Notes: generated by a model from the letters alone, not told the origin. A stretch of 64,000 bases of DNA from DASSUW01 sp963730535 (GCA_963730535.1 CAVSRU010000007.1:314838-378837), one strand, 5' to 3'. Shown: positions 33,250 to 42,862, counted from the stretch's first letter. Numbers and translations are program-made.

Positions 33250-33942
33250 ATGCCCACCGCACCCCCTCCCAAGCGCCATCCCTACGACCAGTGGTCGCCC
33301 GACGCCCGCGCGCTCGACCTTGTCGGCGACAAGTGGACGCTGCTGATCATCCGCGATCTGGCGGCCGGCCCGCGGCGCTTCGTGGAGCTCCAGCGGGTCC
33401 TGCCCGGCATCTCGACAGAGCAGCTGCGCTCCCGCCTCAACCGCATGGTGGCCGACGGCCTGCTGACCCGCCAGCGCTACCGCGAGGTGCCGCCGCGGGT
33501 CGACTACGAGCTGACCGAGCGCTCGCGTGAGCTGATGCCCGTCGTCGGCGCGCTCGCGCGCTGGGGCTACGACTGGACGTGGAGCGCTCCGCGCCCGGGC
33601 GAGGACATCAACGTCGGCGCGATCTTCCGGCTCGCGCCCGGGCTCATCGAGCCGCCGGCGGGCGTCGACGGCACGGTGGAGCTGGTCGTCGAGAGCGAGG
33701 GCGACGGCTCCCCCGAGCGGCGCTACCGGATGACCATCGGCGACGGACGCGTCGAGATCTCCGAGGCGCCGTCCGAGACGGACCCGACGGCAATGGTCAC
33801 GGGCGGCCGCCAGGCCTGGGTCCATGCCCTGGGGCCCGAGGGGACGTCGGACGACCTCGAGTTCAGCGGCAACCGCACGCTTGCCGAGGCGCTGCTGTCC
33901 GGCTTCACCGCGGCCGCCGCCGCGAGCCGCGTCGCCGCCTAG
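33250..33942 (+). CDS. HxlR-family regulator with C-terminal SCP2-like domain
   Basis: A 230-residue protein from ATG 33250 (MPTAPPPKRHPYDQWSPDA), with GAGG a few bases upstream. The frame is open to 33166, but that extension lacks family sequence. Residues 15-110 are an HxlR winged helix: LVGDKWTLLIIRDLAAGPRRFVELQ, GISTEQLRSRLNRMVADGLL and YELTERSRELMPVV. Residues from about 130 form an SCP2/sterol-carrier-like sensor domain (RYRMTIGDGRVEISEAP...TGGRQAWV). Such HxlR-SCP2 fusions are common in actinobacteria. It ends 4 bases into the convergent last mce gene. Confidence 0.85.
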   Translation: MPTAPPPKRHPYDQWSPDARALDLVGDKWTLLIIRDLAAGPRRFVELQRVLPGISTEQLRSRLNRMVADGLLTRQRYREVPPRVDYELTERSRELMPVVGALARWGYDWTWSAPRPGEDINVGAIFRLAPGLIEPPAGVDGTVELVVESEGDGSPERRYRMTIGDGRVEISEAPSETDPTAMVTGGRQAWVHALGPEGTSDDLEFSGNRTLAEALLSGFTAAAAASRVAA

Positions 33943-35390
33943 CGGTCGACGCCGCGGCGGCCGCCGCCCGTGCGGTAGTCGTCCGGCTCGACATGCGGGA
34001 AGTCGCCCTGGAGGCGGCCCTGGAACTGCGACGGCTCGTGCGTCCAGCAGCCAGGCGTGCCCTCGGACGGCCGCGTGGTGCCGCCGGCGTTTTCGCAGTC
34101 CGACGACGACGCCATGAGGTAGGTCTCGATCTGCGGGCCGAACAGCTGCCGGGGCCCGACGTAGGTGGAGCCGCGGTTGGTCTTCAGGCGCTTGCGGAAG
34201 ATCGCCGCGCTCTCCGACCCGGTGGGCCCGAACTGGCGCAGGTAGTGGCCGACGCCTCCGCCGGGTGACTCCGTGGTGTCGGCCAGGGCCGCCGCGCCGT
34301 AGGAGATGAAGTCGGAGACCTGCATCTGCGAGAGCTCGAGGAACTGGAGCATCGGGTTGAGCTGGCCGAGGAAGGGGTGCAGCTCGGCGAGCAGCGGCTC
34401 GGCGCCCTTGAGCACCTCGCGCGCCGCCGGCAGCCCGGTCTTGGAGGCCGTGATCAGCGGGTCGAGGTCGCGGAAGAACCGCTCGAGGTCAGGCGCCAGC
34501 GCGCGGACGTCGGCCAGCGTCGGCTTCAGGTCCTGCGCCACCGGCCGCAGGTCCTGGACCAGGGGCCGCGTGTCGGCCGAGAAGGTCTCCAGGCGCGCGA
34601 AGGTCGCCTTCGACTCGTCGAGGAACGTCGGGAAGATGCGCATGGTCTCGGCGAGCGCGTCGTTGCGCGACGCCGTCGCGTCGAACACGCGCTTGGACGA
34701 GGTGATCAGCGTGCGCAGCTGCTGCTCGTTCTCGGTCAGCGCGTCGAACGTCACGCCGGTGTTCTTGACGAGGCGCTGGAGTGCGCCCTCCTGCGAGTCC
34801 AGCACCCCCAGCACGTCGGCGCCGTCGGCCGCGAAGCCGGGCAGGGTGCCGAGCGCGTCGTTGAAGTCGCGCCCGCGACCTTCGATGCCCTTCGCCAAGT
34901 CCTGCTGCCAGGTGCGGAACGCCGCGCGCGTCGCGGGGTCGAGCGAGTCGAAGATCTCGTCGAGCTGCACCGTCTCGGCCACCTGGCCGTCGGGCAGGCG
35001 GCCGCCCTCCGGCAGCTCCCGCCCGCCGCGCATGGGCGACAGCTCCACGTAGGTCTCCCCCAGCAGCGTCTTCTGGCGCAGCATGGCGCGCGTGTTCTGG
35101 CGCAGGGGCGCGAACTCGCGCTCGAGCTCGATCGTGGCCACGGTGCGGTTGCGCCCGTCGTCGGCCTCGAGCCGGCGGACCTTGCCGACCGACACGCCGG
35201 CGATCCGCACGTCGGACTCGGTCGCCAGCGTCGTCGCCTCCGGGAACGCGACCTGCACGCGGTACCCCTGCGGCTTGAGCGGGACCGGCCCGCCGAAGGA
35301 GATCCACAGGAAGAGCAACAGGCCGAAGCACGACAGCGCGAAGACGGCCATCGTCAGGATGCGGGCGACGGATGGGGCTGACTTCTGCAT
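33939..35390 (-). CDS. Mce-family protein, sixth (last) of the operon
   Basis: Component of a lipid-importing Mce assembly, 483 residues. One N-terminal membrane helix (LTMAVFALSCFGLLLFLWISFGG) is followed by the MCE domain (YRVQVAFPEATTLATESDVRIAGVSVGKVRRLE...LGETYVELSP, residues 43-125). A long helical region (150-370) is rich in LVQDLRPVAQDLKPTLADVRALAPDL-like heptads that would form the export-channel needle. The C-terminal tail has two Cys. It overlaps the preceding mce gene by one base. Confidence 0.88.
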   Translation of the reverse strand: MQKSAPSVARILTMAVFALSCFGLLLFLWISFGGPVPLKPQGYRVQVAFPEATTLATESDVRIAGVSVGKVRRLEADDGRNRTVATIELEREFAPLRQNTRAMLRQKTLLGETYVELSPMRGGRELPEGGRLPDGQVAETVQLDEIFDSLDPATRAAFRTWQQDLAKGIEGRGRDFNDALGTLPGFAADGADVLGVLDSQEGALQRLVKNTGVTFDALTENEQQLRTLITSSKRVFDATASRNDALAETMRIFPTFLDESKATFARLETFSADTRPLVQDLRPVAQDLKPTLADVRALAPDLERFFRDLDPLITASKTGLPAAREVLKGAEPLLAELHPFLGQLNPMLQFLELSQMQVSDFISYGAAALADTTESPGGGVGHYLRQFGPTGSESAAIFRKRLKTNRGSTYVGPRQLFGPQIETYLMASSSDCENAGGTTRPSEGTPGCWTHEPSQFQGRLQGDFPHVEPDDYRTGGGRRGVDR

Positions 35391-36703
35391 CAGCTTCCGC
35401 AGGCCGCGGAGTCGGCCAGGATCGGGGTCAGCGCGGACAGGAACTCGAGCTCGGGCTCCTCCTTGACGAGCTGCTGGATCGTCGCGCAGGGCGCGGCGAT
35501 CGTCACGGGCCGGAACACGCCGTGCGCGTCGGAGCTCGAGAACAGCTGGGTGGCCATGTGCTGGACCCAGGCGACGTAGAAGAGGTAGCCCTCCTGGCGC
35601 GACGCATTGTCCGGGGCCTCGCGCCCGCCCGGGTTGAAGGAGAGCAGGTTGAGGAAGCGGTTGAAGCGCGTGAAGACGCTCGTGAGGTCCGGCGTCGCCT
35701 TCGCGAGGTTGTCGGCGGCGGGCCGCAGGTCGCGGACCACGGGGCGTGCCTCGCGCACGAACGGCCGGATGTCGTTGCGCAGCAGCGGCGTCGTCTCGAT
35801 CGCCAGCGGGCGGACGGCGTCGTTGGCGGGCGCCAGCGCGCGCGCCGCCGGCCGCAGCCGCTCTGCGGTCGGGCCGAGCAGGCGGCCGTAGCGCTCGAGC
35901 TTGCCCATCGTCTCCGTCGTCTCCTGGAGCGCGCCCGGCAGCTCGCCGACGGCGGCCGACACGTTGCTCTCCTCGGCGGCGAACTGGCGCATCACGGCGG
36001 CCGAGGAGTCGACGAGGCCGGCGAGGTCGTCGCCGCGCGAGGCGAGCTCGCCGTTGAGCTGGTTGAGCGAGGTGATCAGCCGCCGCAGGTTGGTGCGACG
36101 CTTGGCGACCTCGCTGTTCACGCGCGCGAGGTCGCGGTGGGTGGGTTCGAAGCGCCGCAGCAGCTCGCGCAGGTCGAGCCCGCGGCCCTCCAGGCCGCGC
36201 CCGCTGTCGCCGATCAGCAGCTTGAGGTAGTCGCGCGTCTCGGCGTCGAGCTCGGAGAGGATCTCGTCCGGGTTCACGTCGGGGGCCGTCGCGGAGATGG
36301 GGACGGTGAAGCCCTCCTTGGCGGCCGGCGCGTCGTCCGACCCCGGCTCGAGGTCGATGAACATGTCCTTGAGGCCGGTCTTGGGGCGCAGCAGCGCGCG
36401 GGCGTCGGTCCGGACCATGCCCTCGTAGTCATGGTCGATGACCATCTCGACGACCGCGCGGCCGTCGCGCAGCTTGACGTCGCCGATGTCGCCGATCCGC
36501 ACGCCGGAGACGCGGACGGTCTGGCCCTGCCCGGCGGTCACGGCCTGGGCGGTGGAGAACTCCGCCTTGAGCCGCAGCGGCGCCTCCTCCCACGGGAAGC
36601 GCATCCGCTGCTGGTCGAGCAGGTAGACCGACACGCCGGCGGCCACGACGATCAGGCCGAGCACGGCGAGCGCCTCCTTGGCGTGCTTGCGGATTGCGAC
36701 CAT
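35390..36703 (-). CDS. Mce-family protein, fifth of the operon
   Basis: A 437-residue Mce protein; ATG 36703 (MVAIRKHAKEALAVLGLIVV) is chosen over an upstream Met. It has an N-terminal helix, an MCE domain (LKAEFSTAQAVTAGQGQTVRVSGVRIGDIGDVKL...GLKDMFIDLEPG) and a coiled helical rod with LRPAARALAPANDAVRPLAIE. The MCE domain has DYEG in place of the common acidic turn. Two C-terminal cysteines (APCATIQQ, SAACGS) may pair. It starts 34 bases after the fourth gene and is coupled to the sixth. Confidence 0.88.
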   Translation of the reverse strand: MVAIRKHAKEALAVLGLIVVAAGVSVYLLDQQRMRFPWEEAPLRLKAEFSTAQAVTAGQGQTVRVSGVRIGDIGDVKLRDGRAVVEMVIDHDYEGMVRTDARALLRPKTGLKDMFIDLEPGSDDAPAAKEGFTVPISATAPDVNPDEILSELDAETRDYLKLLIGDSGRGLEGRGLDLRELLRRFEPTHRDLARVNSEVAKRRTNLRRLITSLNQLNGELASRGDDLAGLVDSSAAVMRQFAAEESNVSAAVGELPGALQETTETMGKLERYGRLLGPTAERLRPAARALAPANDAVRPLAIETTPLLRNDIRPFVREARPVVRDLRPAADNLAKATPDLTSVFTRFNRFLNLLSFNPGGREAPDNASRQEGYLFYVAWVQHMATQLFSSSDAHGVFRPVTIAAPCATIQQLVKEEPELEFLSALTPILADSAACGS

Positions 36704-36737
36704 TACCGCGTGGCCTCGCAATCCGTGCGGATCGCGG

Positions 36738-38267
36738 TCACCGGCCGGCCCTCAGCTTGTCGATCGTCGCCTGTGTCGCCGGCGTGTTCGAGACCGAGAT
36801 CCGGTCGGAGAGGCCCTCCGCCTTGAGCTGGCCCTCGAGCCACTCGATCGCGTTCTCCCGCGCCTTCGCGTAGCGGGCCTGGAAGGCCGCCGTGCCGGTG
36901 TCGATGGTCCGCTGCTCGGGCGGCTTGCCGGGCACCGTGTGCAGGTCGGGGTTCTGCTGGGTCTCGCACGGGACGTCGGGGTTGAGCGGCGGGCGGCGCT
37001 CCGGCTTGGGCGGGTTGGCGCCCAGGATCGGCTCCGGCGTGGTCCCGAAGACGCCGGGCTTGAAGGTCACGAGGTTCTTGCCGCCGGCCGCGAGCGCGCG
37101 GAACCACTGGCCGTTGGCGTCGCCCGAGCGGCTCTCGCCGGAGAGGCCCGGCAGCGGCTTCGGGGCCTCCTCGTAGACCTTGCCCTCGGCCGGGAAGTGC
37201 TCGTCGGGCACCGTGTCCTGCATCCACGGCTCGAGCACGGAGGTCTGGCAGCTCGCCGCCCGGCGGACCTGCCGGTAGAGCGGGAGGCTGCGCTCGATCA
37301 GCGCGGCGAGGTCGGGGACCGCGGCGCCGAGGTCGTCGGCCAGGCCGCGCAGCTCGGGCTTCGAGACGAGACCGCGCAGCTCGCGCACCCACGGGGTCGC
37401 GGCATCGAGCGTGGCCTCCGAGTTCTGCACGCCCGGCCGCAGCTCGACGGCGAGCGCGCGCAGCGGCGGGAACGCCTCGTTGAGCTCGGCGAGCGCCGGC
37501 ATCGCGGCGCGCAGCGTGCGCGGGAGCTCGCCGACGGCGGCCTGGAGGTTGCCGTCCTGGCGGGCGAACGCGGCGGCCGCCACGTTGAAGTCGGTGATCA
37601 GCGACTTGAGCTGCCCGCGGTTGCGGTCGAGCGCGGCGGCGGTGGCGCCGGCCTGCTTGACGTAGCCGGACAGGTCGTGACCGGTCTGCCCGCGCATCGC
37701 GTCGGAGACGATCGCGGAGTCGCGGTAGGCGGACTCCCAGTAGGGGATCGAGCGGTTGAAGCCGCGGGCACCGGCGCCGTCGAGGCCCCTGCCGTACTCG
37801 CGCAGCAGCACCTTGAGGTCCTCGCGCGTATCGGACTGGAGGGCGGTCAGAACCTCGTCGAGCTGGACCGGGGTGGCGGTCTGCTGGACGGGGATCGTGG
37901 CGCCGTCCTTCAGCTCCGGGGCCGACGGCGAGCCGGCCGTCATGTCGACGAAGAAGTTGCCCTCGAGGAAGATGCGCGGGCGGATCTTGGCGGTGGCGTC
38001 GGCGTGCACCGGCCGGCCCTCGTCCTTGATCCGCATGGTCACGATCGCGCCCTCGCCGTCGCCCCGCTCGACGGCCGTGACCTTGCCGACCTCGACGCCG
38101 GCGATCCGGACCGGCGACCCGGTGCGCAGGTTGTTCGAGCTCTCGAACGCGGCCTTGACCTCGTAGTGCGAGCGGAACGGGATCTCCTTCGTCCAGCCGA
38201 AGTAGACGACGACCGCGATCACGGCGAGGGCGAGGATGCCGACGAACGTGTTCGAGCGCCGCATCAT
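36738..38267 (-). CDS. Mce-family protein, fourth of the operon
   Basis: A 509-residue Mce protein: N-terminal helix (VGILALAVIAVVVYFGW), MCE domain (YEVKAAFESSNNLRTGSPVRIAGVEVGKVTAVERG...FLEGNFFVDMTAG), then a helical rod. A Pro-rich linker follows (AEGKVYEEAPKPLPG; ILGANPPKPERRPPLNPDVP), with a charged C-terminal helix. The ATG overlaps the stop of the third gene by 4 bases. The C-terminal tail is longer than in neighbours and may bind a partner or substrate. Confidence 0.88.
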   Translation of the reverse strand: MMRRSNTFVGILALAVIAVVVYFGWTKEIPFRSHYEVKAAFESSNNLRTGSPVRIAGVEVGKVTAVERGDGEGAIVTMRIKDEGRPVHADATAKIRPRIFLEGNFFVDMTAGSPSAPELKDGATIPVQQTATPVQLDEVLTALQSDTREDLKVLLREYGRGLDGAGARGFNRSIPYWESAYRDSAIVSDAMRGQTGHDLSGYVKQAGATAAALDRNRGQLKSLITDFNVAAAAFARQDGNLQAAVGELPRTLRAAMPALAELNEAFPPLRALAVELRPGVQNSEATLDAATPWVRELRGLVSKPELRGLADDLGAAVPDLAALIERSLPLYRQVRRAASCQTSVLEPWMQDTVPDEHFPAEGKVYEEAPKPLPGLSGESRSGDANGQWFRALAAGGKNLVTFKPGVFGTTPEPILGANPPKPERRPPLNPDVPCETQQNPDLHTVPGKPPEQRTIDTGTAAFQARYAKARENAIEWLEGQLKAEGLSDRISVSNTPATQATIDKLRAGR

Positions 38268-39775
38268 GGGTGCTCGGACTCCGGCAGGCCGCTGTAGGGA
38301 CCGGTCTCGGGCTCGGGCGCGAAGGTCTGGCCCTTCGGGACCCGCGGGCGGCCGGTGAAGGTCGGGCCCTGGAGGCCGGGGGAGCGCGGGTCGCGGGCGA
38401 CCTTGTACTTCTCCGGCAGGAACCGCGCCTGCCGCTCGACGAAGCCGCGCTGGCCGGCCTCGCAGTCGGCGCGCCCGTCGGGCGCGACCGCGGCGCCGTA
38501 CGGCTGGTCCTGCGCGTACGCGGCGTTGCCTTCCTTGACGTCCTCGCCGTTGGCCGGCTCGTCGGCGCCCATCGAGCCGGGGCTGTCCTCCTGCCGCGGG
38601 GTCGTGTTGACGAGCGCACGCTGGGCCTGGCCGGAGCTGTCGGGCTCGGAGAAGTGCTCGGCGAGGTACGTCCAGAAGTAGTTCCAGTAGTTGCAGACCG
38701 TCACGTACGGCCCGTAGAAGCGCATCTGCGGGTTGAGCGTGGTGACCGTCGCCGTCAGCCCTCGCAGCGCGGCGTTGGTGCCCGGGGCCTCGGCGAGGTC
38801 GCGCACCTGGTCGAGCGTCTTGGCCAGCTCGTCGTTGAGCTTGACCGCCCGCTTCTGCACCGGGGTGCCGACCTCGACCGCGCCGTTGAGCGGCGGGAGC
38901 GCGGCCTTGAGCTCCTCGGTCGCCCCCGAGAAGTCCTGCGAGAAGGCGGTCAGGTCGTCGAGGAACGGGCGCTGGACGCGGAACGACTCGACGCCGGCGT
39001 CCAGGGTCGAGGGCGACTTGGCGATGAACGCCTTGAGCGCCTCCTCGTCACGGCCGAGTGCCTCGAAGGTGTCGGCCATCGAGGTGAAGAGCGCGGCCTG
39101 CTGGTCCGACACCGGGGCCACGATCCGCGCCGCGTCGGCCAGCTCGCGCACGAAGCCGTCGAGGTCCGTGTCGGGGTCGGCGAGCGTGGCCATCACCGGC
39201 TCGAGCGAGCCGAAGAGCGCCGGGAACTCCTCGAGCGTCCGGCCGACGGCGCTGCCGCGGCCCGCGAACGCGTCACCGAAGCCGCGCAGGTTGCCCTGGG
39301 CGGCCCGCCGGGTGGGCTCGTCGAACATCCGATAGACGTCGTCGAGCTCGGCCGAGAACGACGCCTGCTCGGACGGGAGGACGTCGCCGCTGCGGAAGTC
39401 GTCCTCGCTCGAGCCCTTGGTCAGCTCGACGTATTTGAGGCCGAGCGCCGAGCGCGGGCGGATGCGCAGCGTCGAGTCGCGCGGCACGTCGCCGTGCTCG
39501 TTGGAGAGCTCGAGCGTCAGCTCCGCGCCGCCGGTCCCGTCCTCGAGCCGGATCGGCCGCATGTCGCTGACCACGCCGATGCGCGTGCCGCCGGAGCGCA
39601 CCTCGTTGCCCTTGACGAGGTTCGCGCCGTTGGCCACGCGCGCCTTGATCGTCGTCGTGGGCACGAATGGCAGGCCGTTGTTCGCGTTGTACGCGAGGAA
39701 CACGGCGACGGTCGTCACGAGGATCGTGACGGCGCCGATGAGCACGGGGTTGGCGGCGACGGAGGCGCGTCTCAT
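38264..39775 (-). CDS. Mce-family protein, third of the operon
   Basis: A 503-residue Mce protein; ATG 39775 overlaps the stop of the second gene (ATGA). The N-terminal helix (VLIGAVTILVTTVAVFLAYNAN) precedes an MCE domain (TIKARVANGANLVKGNEVRSGGTRIGVVSDMRP...LGLKYVELTKG), a helical rod to about residue 330, and an aromatic patch (VCNYWNYFWTYLAEHFSE) near 340. The C-terminal part is low-complexity and charged. The frame is open to 40210, but that upstream part is antisense and out of family. Confidence 0.88.
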   Translation of the reverse strand: MRRASVAANPVLIGAVTILVTTVAVFLAYNANNGLPFVPTTTIKARVANGANLVKGNEVRSGGTRIGVVSDMRPIRLEDGTGGAELTLELSNEHGDVPRDSTLRIRPRSALGLKYVELTKGSSEDDFRSGDVLPSEQASFSAELDDVYRMFDEPTRRAAQGNLRGFGDAFAGRGSAVGRTLEEFPALFGSLEPVMATLADPDTDLDGFVRELADAARIVAPVSDQQAALFTSMADTFEALGRDEEALKAFIAKSPSTLDAGVESFRVQRPFLDDLTAFSQDFSGATEELKAALPPLNGAVEVGTPVQKRAVKLNDELAKTLDQVRDLAEAPGTNAALRGLTATVTTLNPQMRFYGPYVTVCNYWNYFWTYLAEHFSEPDSSGQAQRALVNTTPRQEDSPGSMGADEPANGEDVKEGNAAYAQDQPYGAAVAPDGRADCEAGQRGFVERQARFLPEKYKVARDPRSPGLQGPTFTGRPRVPKGQTFAPEPETGPYSGLPESEHP

Positions 39776-41391
39776 GGCGCGAGCAGGTAGTCGAGGAGCT
39801 GCTGGGCGTTGGCCGTGCCGACCGGTGCCTGCGGGAGCGCGGGCGTCGGCGGCAGGGCCGGCAGGCCGGGGGTGGCCGGGAGGTCGGGCAGGTCGATCCC
39901 GAGCGTCTCCTCCAGCTGCTTGGCGATCTTCTCGGCCTGGCGCCTGACGTCTTCGTCGAGCTTCGGCTTGCCGTCCCGGCTCTCCGGCGTCCGCGGGACC
40001 TCGGGTGCGGCGGGCGGGCTGGGCTTGTCCTGCTTGGCCTTGGCCGACGGCAGGTGGTGCCCGCCGTGGTCCTGCGCGCCCGTGTACGTCGGGTCGTTCT
40101 GGGTGATGCCGGGCTGGTTCGGGCCGAGGATCGCGGCGCAGCGCGCGTAGAAGCCCGGGTCCTCCTTGAGCTTCTCCTTCAGCGAGAACCGGTTCTGGTA
40201 CTCCGAGCACTCGGAGAGGAAGAGGTTGACCTTCAGCATGTAGCCGTTGGAGTCGAAGGCGTTGATGGCCATCGACTGGTCGAAGACGTACTGGAGCAGC
40301 GCCTCCAGCCCCGTGTAGCCCTTGCCGCCCGGCGAGCGCGGATCGGGCTCGACCGCGCGCTTGCGGTCGTCGAGGTCGCGCAGGACGAAGTCGAGGTTGT
40401 TGGCGAGCTCGGGGGTCTTGGTGGAGAAGCGCTCGAGCTCGGCGATCGTCGGCTTCGCCGCCCTCAGCGCGGGACGCCCCTTGCGGCTCATCTCGGCGAG
40501 CGAGGTCAGGCTCGTGCGCGAGGCGTCGCTGAACTCCGGCAGGTTCTCGAGCAGCCGGGCGAGCTGGCCGGCGGACGCGTTGAGGTCCTCGAGCGCCGGC
40601 GACTGGGCATCGGCCGCCGCGCCGAGCTTGGCCATCGTCGGCTCGAGCTCGCGCAGGAAGCCCGGCAGGCGGCGCAGGCTGGCGGCGATCTCGGCGCGGC
40701 GCTCGGCCGACGCCGACGCGGTCTGCTTCGTCTCCGTCACCCAGCGGCCGACGTCCTTGCGGTTGGCGGCCAGGTCGCCGATCACCGTGTCGGCGTTCTT
40801 GGTCAGGCCGCCCAGGACCTTGTTCTGCTCGGCGAGGATGGCGAGCACGCGGTCGGTCTCGCGCAGGGCGGGCACCGCGCGGCGCAGCGTGGCCTGGATG
40901 TCCTCGGCACGGCCACCGACGCCGGCGCCCAGCTCGTCGAGGATGATCCCGAGCCGCTCGCGGTACGGGCGGCGCATGATGTTGTTGATCAGGTCGACGG
41001 GGATCGTCGAGGCGCTCTGCTCGACCGGGATCGTCGCGCCCGTGCGCAGGCGCTCGGACGCGGTGCCCGGGCGGCAGTCGACGAAGTACTCGCCGATCAG
41101 GGACTGCGGGCGGGTCTCGCAGAACGCGTCGGTGCGCAGCGAGCCGAAGCCTGCCTTGTCGATCCTGAAGTCGACCAGCGCGCGCTTGGAGCTGCGGTCG
41201 ACGCGCATGCCGGTCACGCGGCCGGCGCGCACGCCGCTGACCTTCACGTCGGCGCCCTCGACGATGCCGAACGCGTTGTCGAGCTCGACGCTGTAGCGCG
41301 GGCCCTGCGGGTCCTCGGACCCGGCGGACGCGGTGGCGACCGCGGCGGCTCCCGCCACCAACAGAACGGCGATGACGAGCAGCCGGCGCAT
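39772..41391 (-). CDS. Mce-family protein, second of the operon
   Basis: A 539-residue Mce protein with a signal-anchor (LLVIAVLLVAGAAAVATA), an MCE domain (YSVELDNAFGIVEGADVKVSGVRAGRVTGMRVD...IGEYFVDCRPG) and a long helical rod (residues 150-340). The C-terminal ~110 residues are Pro/Lys-rich (AKQDKPSPPAAPEVPRTPE, then LPDLPATPGLPALPPTPALP), probably disordered and periplasm-exposed. Two cysteine pairs occur around CETRP/VDCRPG and SECSEY/RCAAIL. It follows the first gene by one base. Confidence 0.88.
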   Translation of the reverse strand: MRRLLVIAVLLVAGAAAVATASAGSEDPQGPRYSVELDNAFGIVEGADVKVSGVRAGRVTGMRVDRSSKRALVDFRIDKAGFGSLRTDAFCETRPQSLIGEYFVDCRPGTASERLRTGATIPVEQSASTIPVDLINNIMRRPYRERLGIILDELGAGVGGRAEDIQATLRRAVPALRETDRVLAILAEQNKVLGGLTKNADTVIGDLAANRKDVGRWVTETKQTASASAERRAEIAASLRRLPGFLRELEPTMAKLGAAADAQSPALEDLNASAGQLARLLENLPEFSDASRTSLTSLAEMSRKGRPALRAAKPTIAELERFSTKTPELANNLDFVLRDLDDRKRAVEPDPRSPGGKGYTGLEALLQYVFDQSMAINAFDSNGYMLKVNLFLSECSEYQNRFSLKEKLKEDPGFYARCAAILGPNQPGITQNDPTYTGAQDHGGHHLPSAKAKQDKPSPPAAPEVPRTPESRDGKPKLDEDVRRQAEKIAKQLEETLGIDLPDLPATPGLPALPPTPALPQAPVGTANAQQLLDYLLAP

Positions 41392-41392
41392 C

Positions 41393-42778
41393 TCAGCCGT
41401 CCGGGAGGGTCTGGGAGGGATCGCAGTTGTAGTCCGCCGACGGCTTCCAGGGCCGCGAGCCGTCCTTGGACTTCAGGTCGCCGCCGCCCGGGCAGCGGTT
41501 GCGCTGGTCGGTCTCGGCGGTGGCCTTGAACGCCTCGTCGCGCAGCTCGATCGGCAGGTCGATGAGCTGGCCGTCCAGGAGCGCGAACGCGCTGGCGTGC
41601 ACGCCCACGCGCGACGCGGCGCCGAGCGCGTCGTAGGTGCCGGAGTGGCTGAAGTCGTCGAACCAGCCGAGCAGGTCGGGCATGTAGGGCCGCAGGTACG
41701 CGAGCTTGGGCGCGCCCTGCTCGAGCGCCTTCGTGGAGGCCGGGAACGCGCCCGGTCGCTCCTTGCCGTTCTCCTCGACGTCGCGCACCGTGACGTCGCG
41801 CAGCGGGACCTGGGCGTTGGTGAGCTCGATCAGGTCGTTGCTCTTGCCCGGCGCCTTGATCAGGCGGCTGAGGTCGGCGAACGTGGGGCGGGCGTCCTGG
41901 GCGAGCGGGCGCAGCTCGGCGAGGAACGGGCGCAGCTTCTTGGCGACCGGCTTGGAGTCGTCGACCAGCGGCTCGAGGTCGTCGAGCGCGGCCCGCAGGT
42001 TCAGGAAGGTGGTGTTCGCGCGCCGCATGAAGTCGGGCAGCCGCCCGATCGACTCGGCCAGCGCCGCCTGCTCGTTCCCGATCGCGGTCGTGGTGGTGGC
42101 CAGGCCGTCGACGAGGCCGGCGAGGTCGTCGCGGCGGTCGGCGAGGTCGGTGACGAGCTCGGAGGACGCGACGACGAAGCGCTCGAGCAGCTTCGAGTCG
42201 GAGTTCAGCTCCCGGAACAGCCGCGAGGAGGCCGACAGCGACGGGTTGAGGTAGAGCAGGCCCTCGTTCATCTGCTCGCCCTGGCCCTCGTGCAGCGCGG
42301 CCGAGCCCTTGATCACCTTCTGGAGGTCCTTGCGGGTCGGCTCGTCGAGCGTGTTGAAGATCTGGTCGAGGTCGACCGCGGTCGTCGTCGAGTCCTGCGC
42401 GATCGTCCCGCCGTCGGGGATGGCCGGCTCCCGGGCGCCGGGCAGCCGGAGGTCGATGTAGCGGTTGGCGACGCCCGACAGCGAGGCCTGGCGAACCGTC
42501 GCGTGCGTCCCCCGCCGCAGCGGCGCGTACTTCTCGTCGATCTTCAGCGTCAGCTCCGCCTGCCCGTCGGGCGTCAGGCGGATGTCCTCGACCGAGCCCG
42601 CGCGCATGCCGGAGACCTGCACGAGGTTGCCCTTGACGAGCTGGGAGGCGTTCTGGAACCTCGCCTTGACCGTGTAGTCGCCAGACGCGCTGTCCACCAG
42701 GACGACCACCGCGAATGCAGTCGCGATGGCAACGGCGACGATCGCCGCAACGCGCGCCAATGAGGCTGAGCCTCGCAC
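41393..42778 (-). CDS. Mce-family protein, first of the operon
   Basis: A 461-residue Mce protein. The open frame continues to 42889, but that extension runs through the tRNA-Leu gene, so GTG 42778 (VRGSASLARVAAIVAVAIAT) is chosen; a TTG at 42763 is another option. It has an N-terminal helix, an MCE domain (YTVKARFQNASQLVKGNLVQVSGMRAGSVEDIRL...GVANRYIDLRLPG) and a helical rod. It opens the six-gene operon, and a CRP-type palindrome lies about 50 bases upstream. Confidence 0.85.
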   Translation of the reverse strand: MRGSASLARVAAIVAVAIATAFAVVVLVDSASGDYTVKARFQNASQLVKGNLVQVSGMRAGSVEDIRLTPDGQAELTLKIDEKYAPLRRGTHATVRQASLSGVANRYIDLRLPGAREPAIPDGGTIAQDSTTTAVDLDQIFNTLDEPTRKDLQKVIKGSAALHEGQGEQMNEGLLYLNPSLSASSRLFRELNSDSKLLERFVVASSELVTDLADRRDDLAGLVDGLATTTTAIGNEQAALAESIGRLPDFMRRANTTFLNLRAALDDLEPLVDDSKPVAKKLRPFLAELRPLAQDARPTFADLSRLIKAPGKSNDLIELTNAQVPLRDVTVRDVEENGKERPGAFPASTKALEQGAPKLAYLRPYMPDLLGWFDDFSHSGTYDALGAASRVGVHASAFALLDGQLIDLPIELRDEAFKATAETDQRNRCPGGGDLKSKDGSRPWKPSADYNCDPSQTLPDG

Positions 42779-42819
42779 TCTGGCCTGAACGAGCGCCCCG
42801 CCGGAAACTTGCGAAAACG

Positions 42820-42835
42820 TGTGACCGCGATCACA
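42820..42835. promoter_or_regulatory. CRP/GlxR-type binding site upstream of the mce operon
   Basis: TGTGACCGCGATCACA exactly fits TGTGA-N6-TCACA, the CRP-family consensus. Its centre lies about 50 bases before the first mce start codon, an activator-compatible position. No crp gene is in the window. Confidence 0.65.
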
Positions 42836-42862
42836 CGCCGAGGGCGCCTTCGGTGCCCACGA

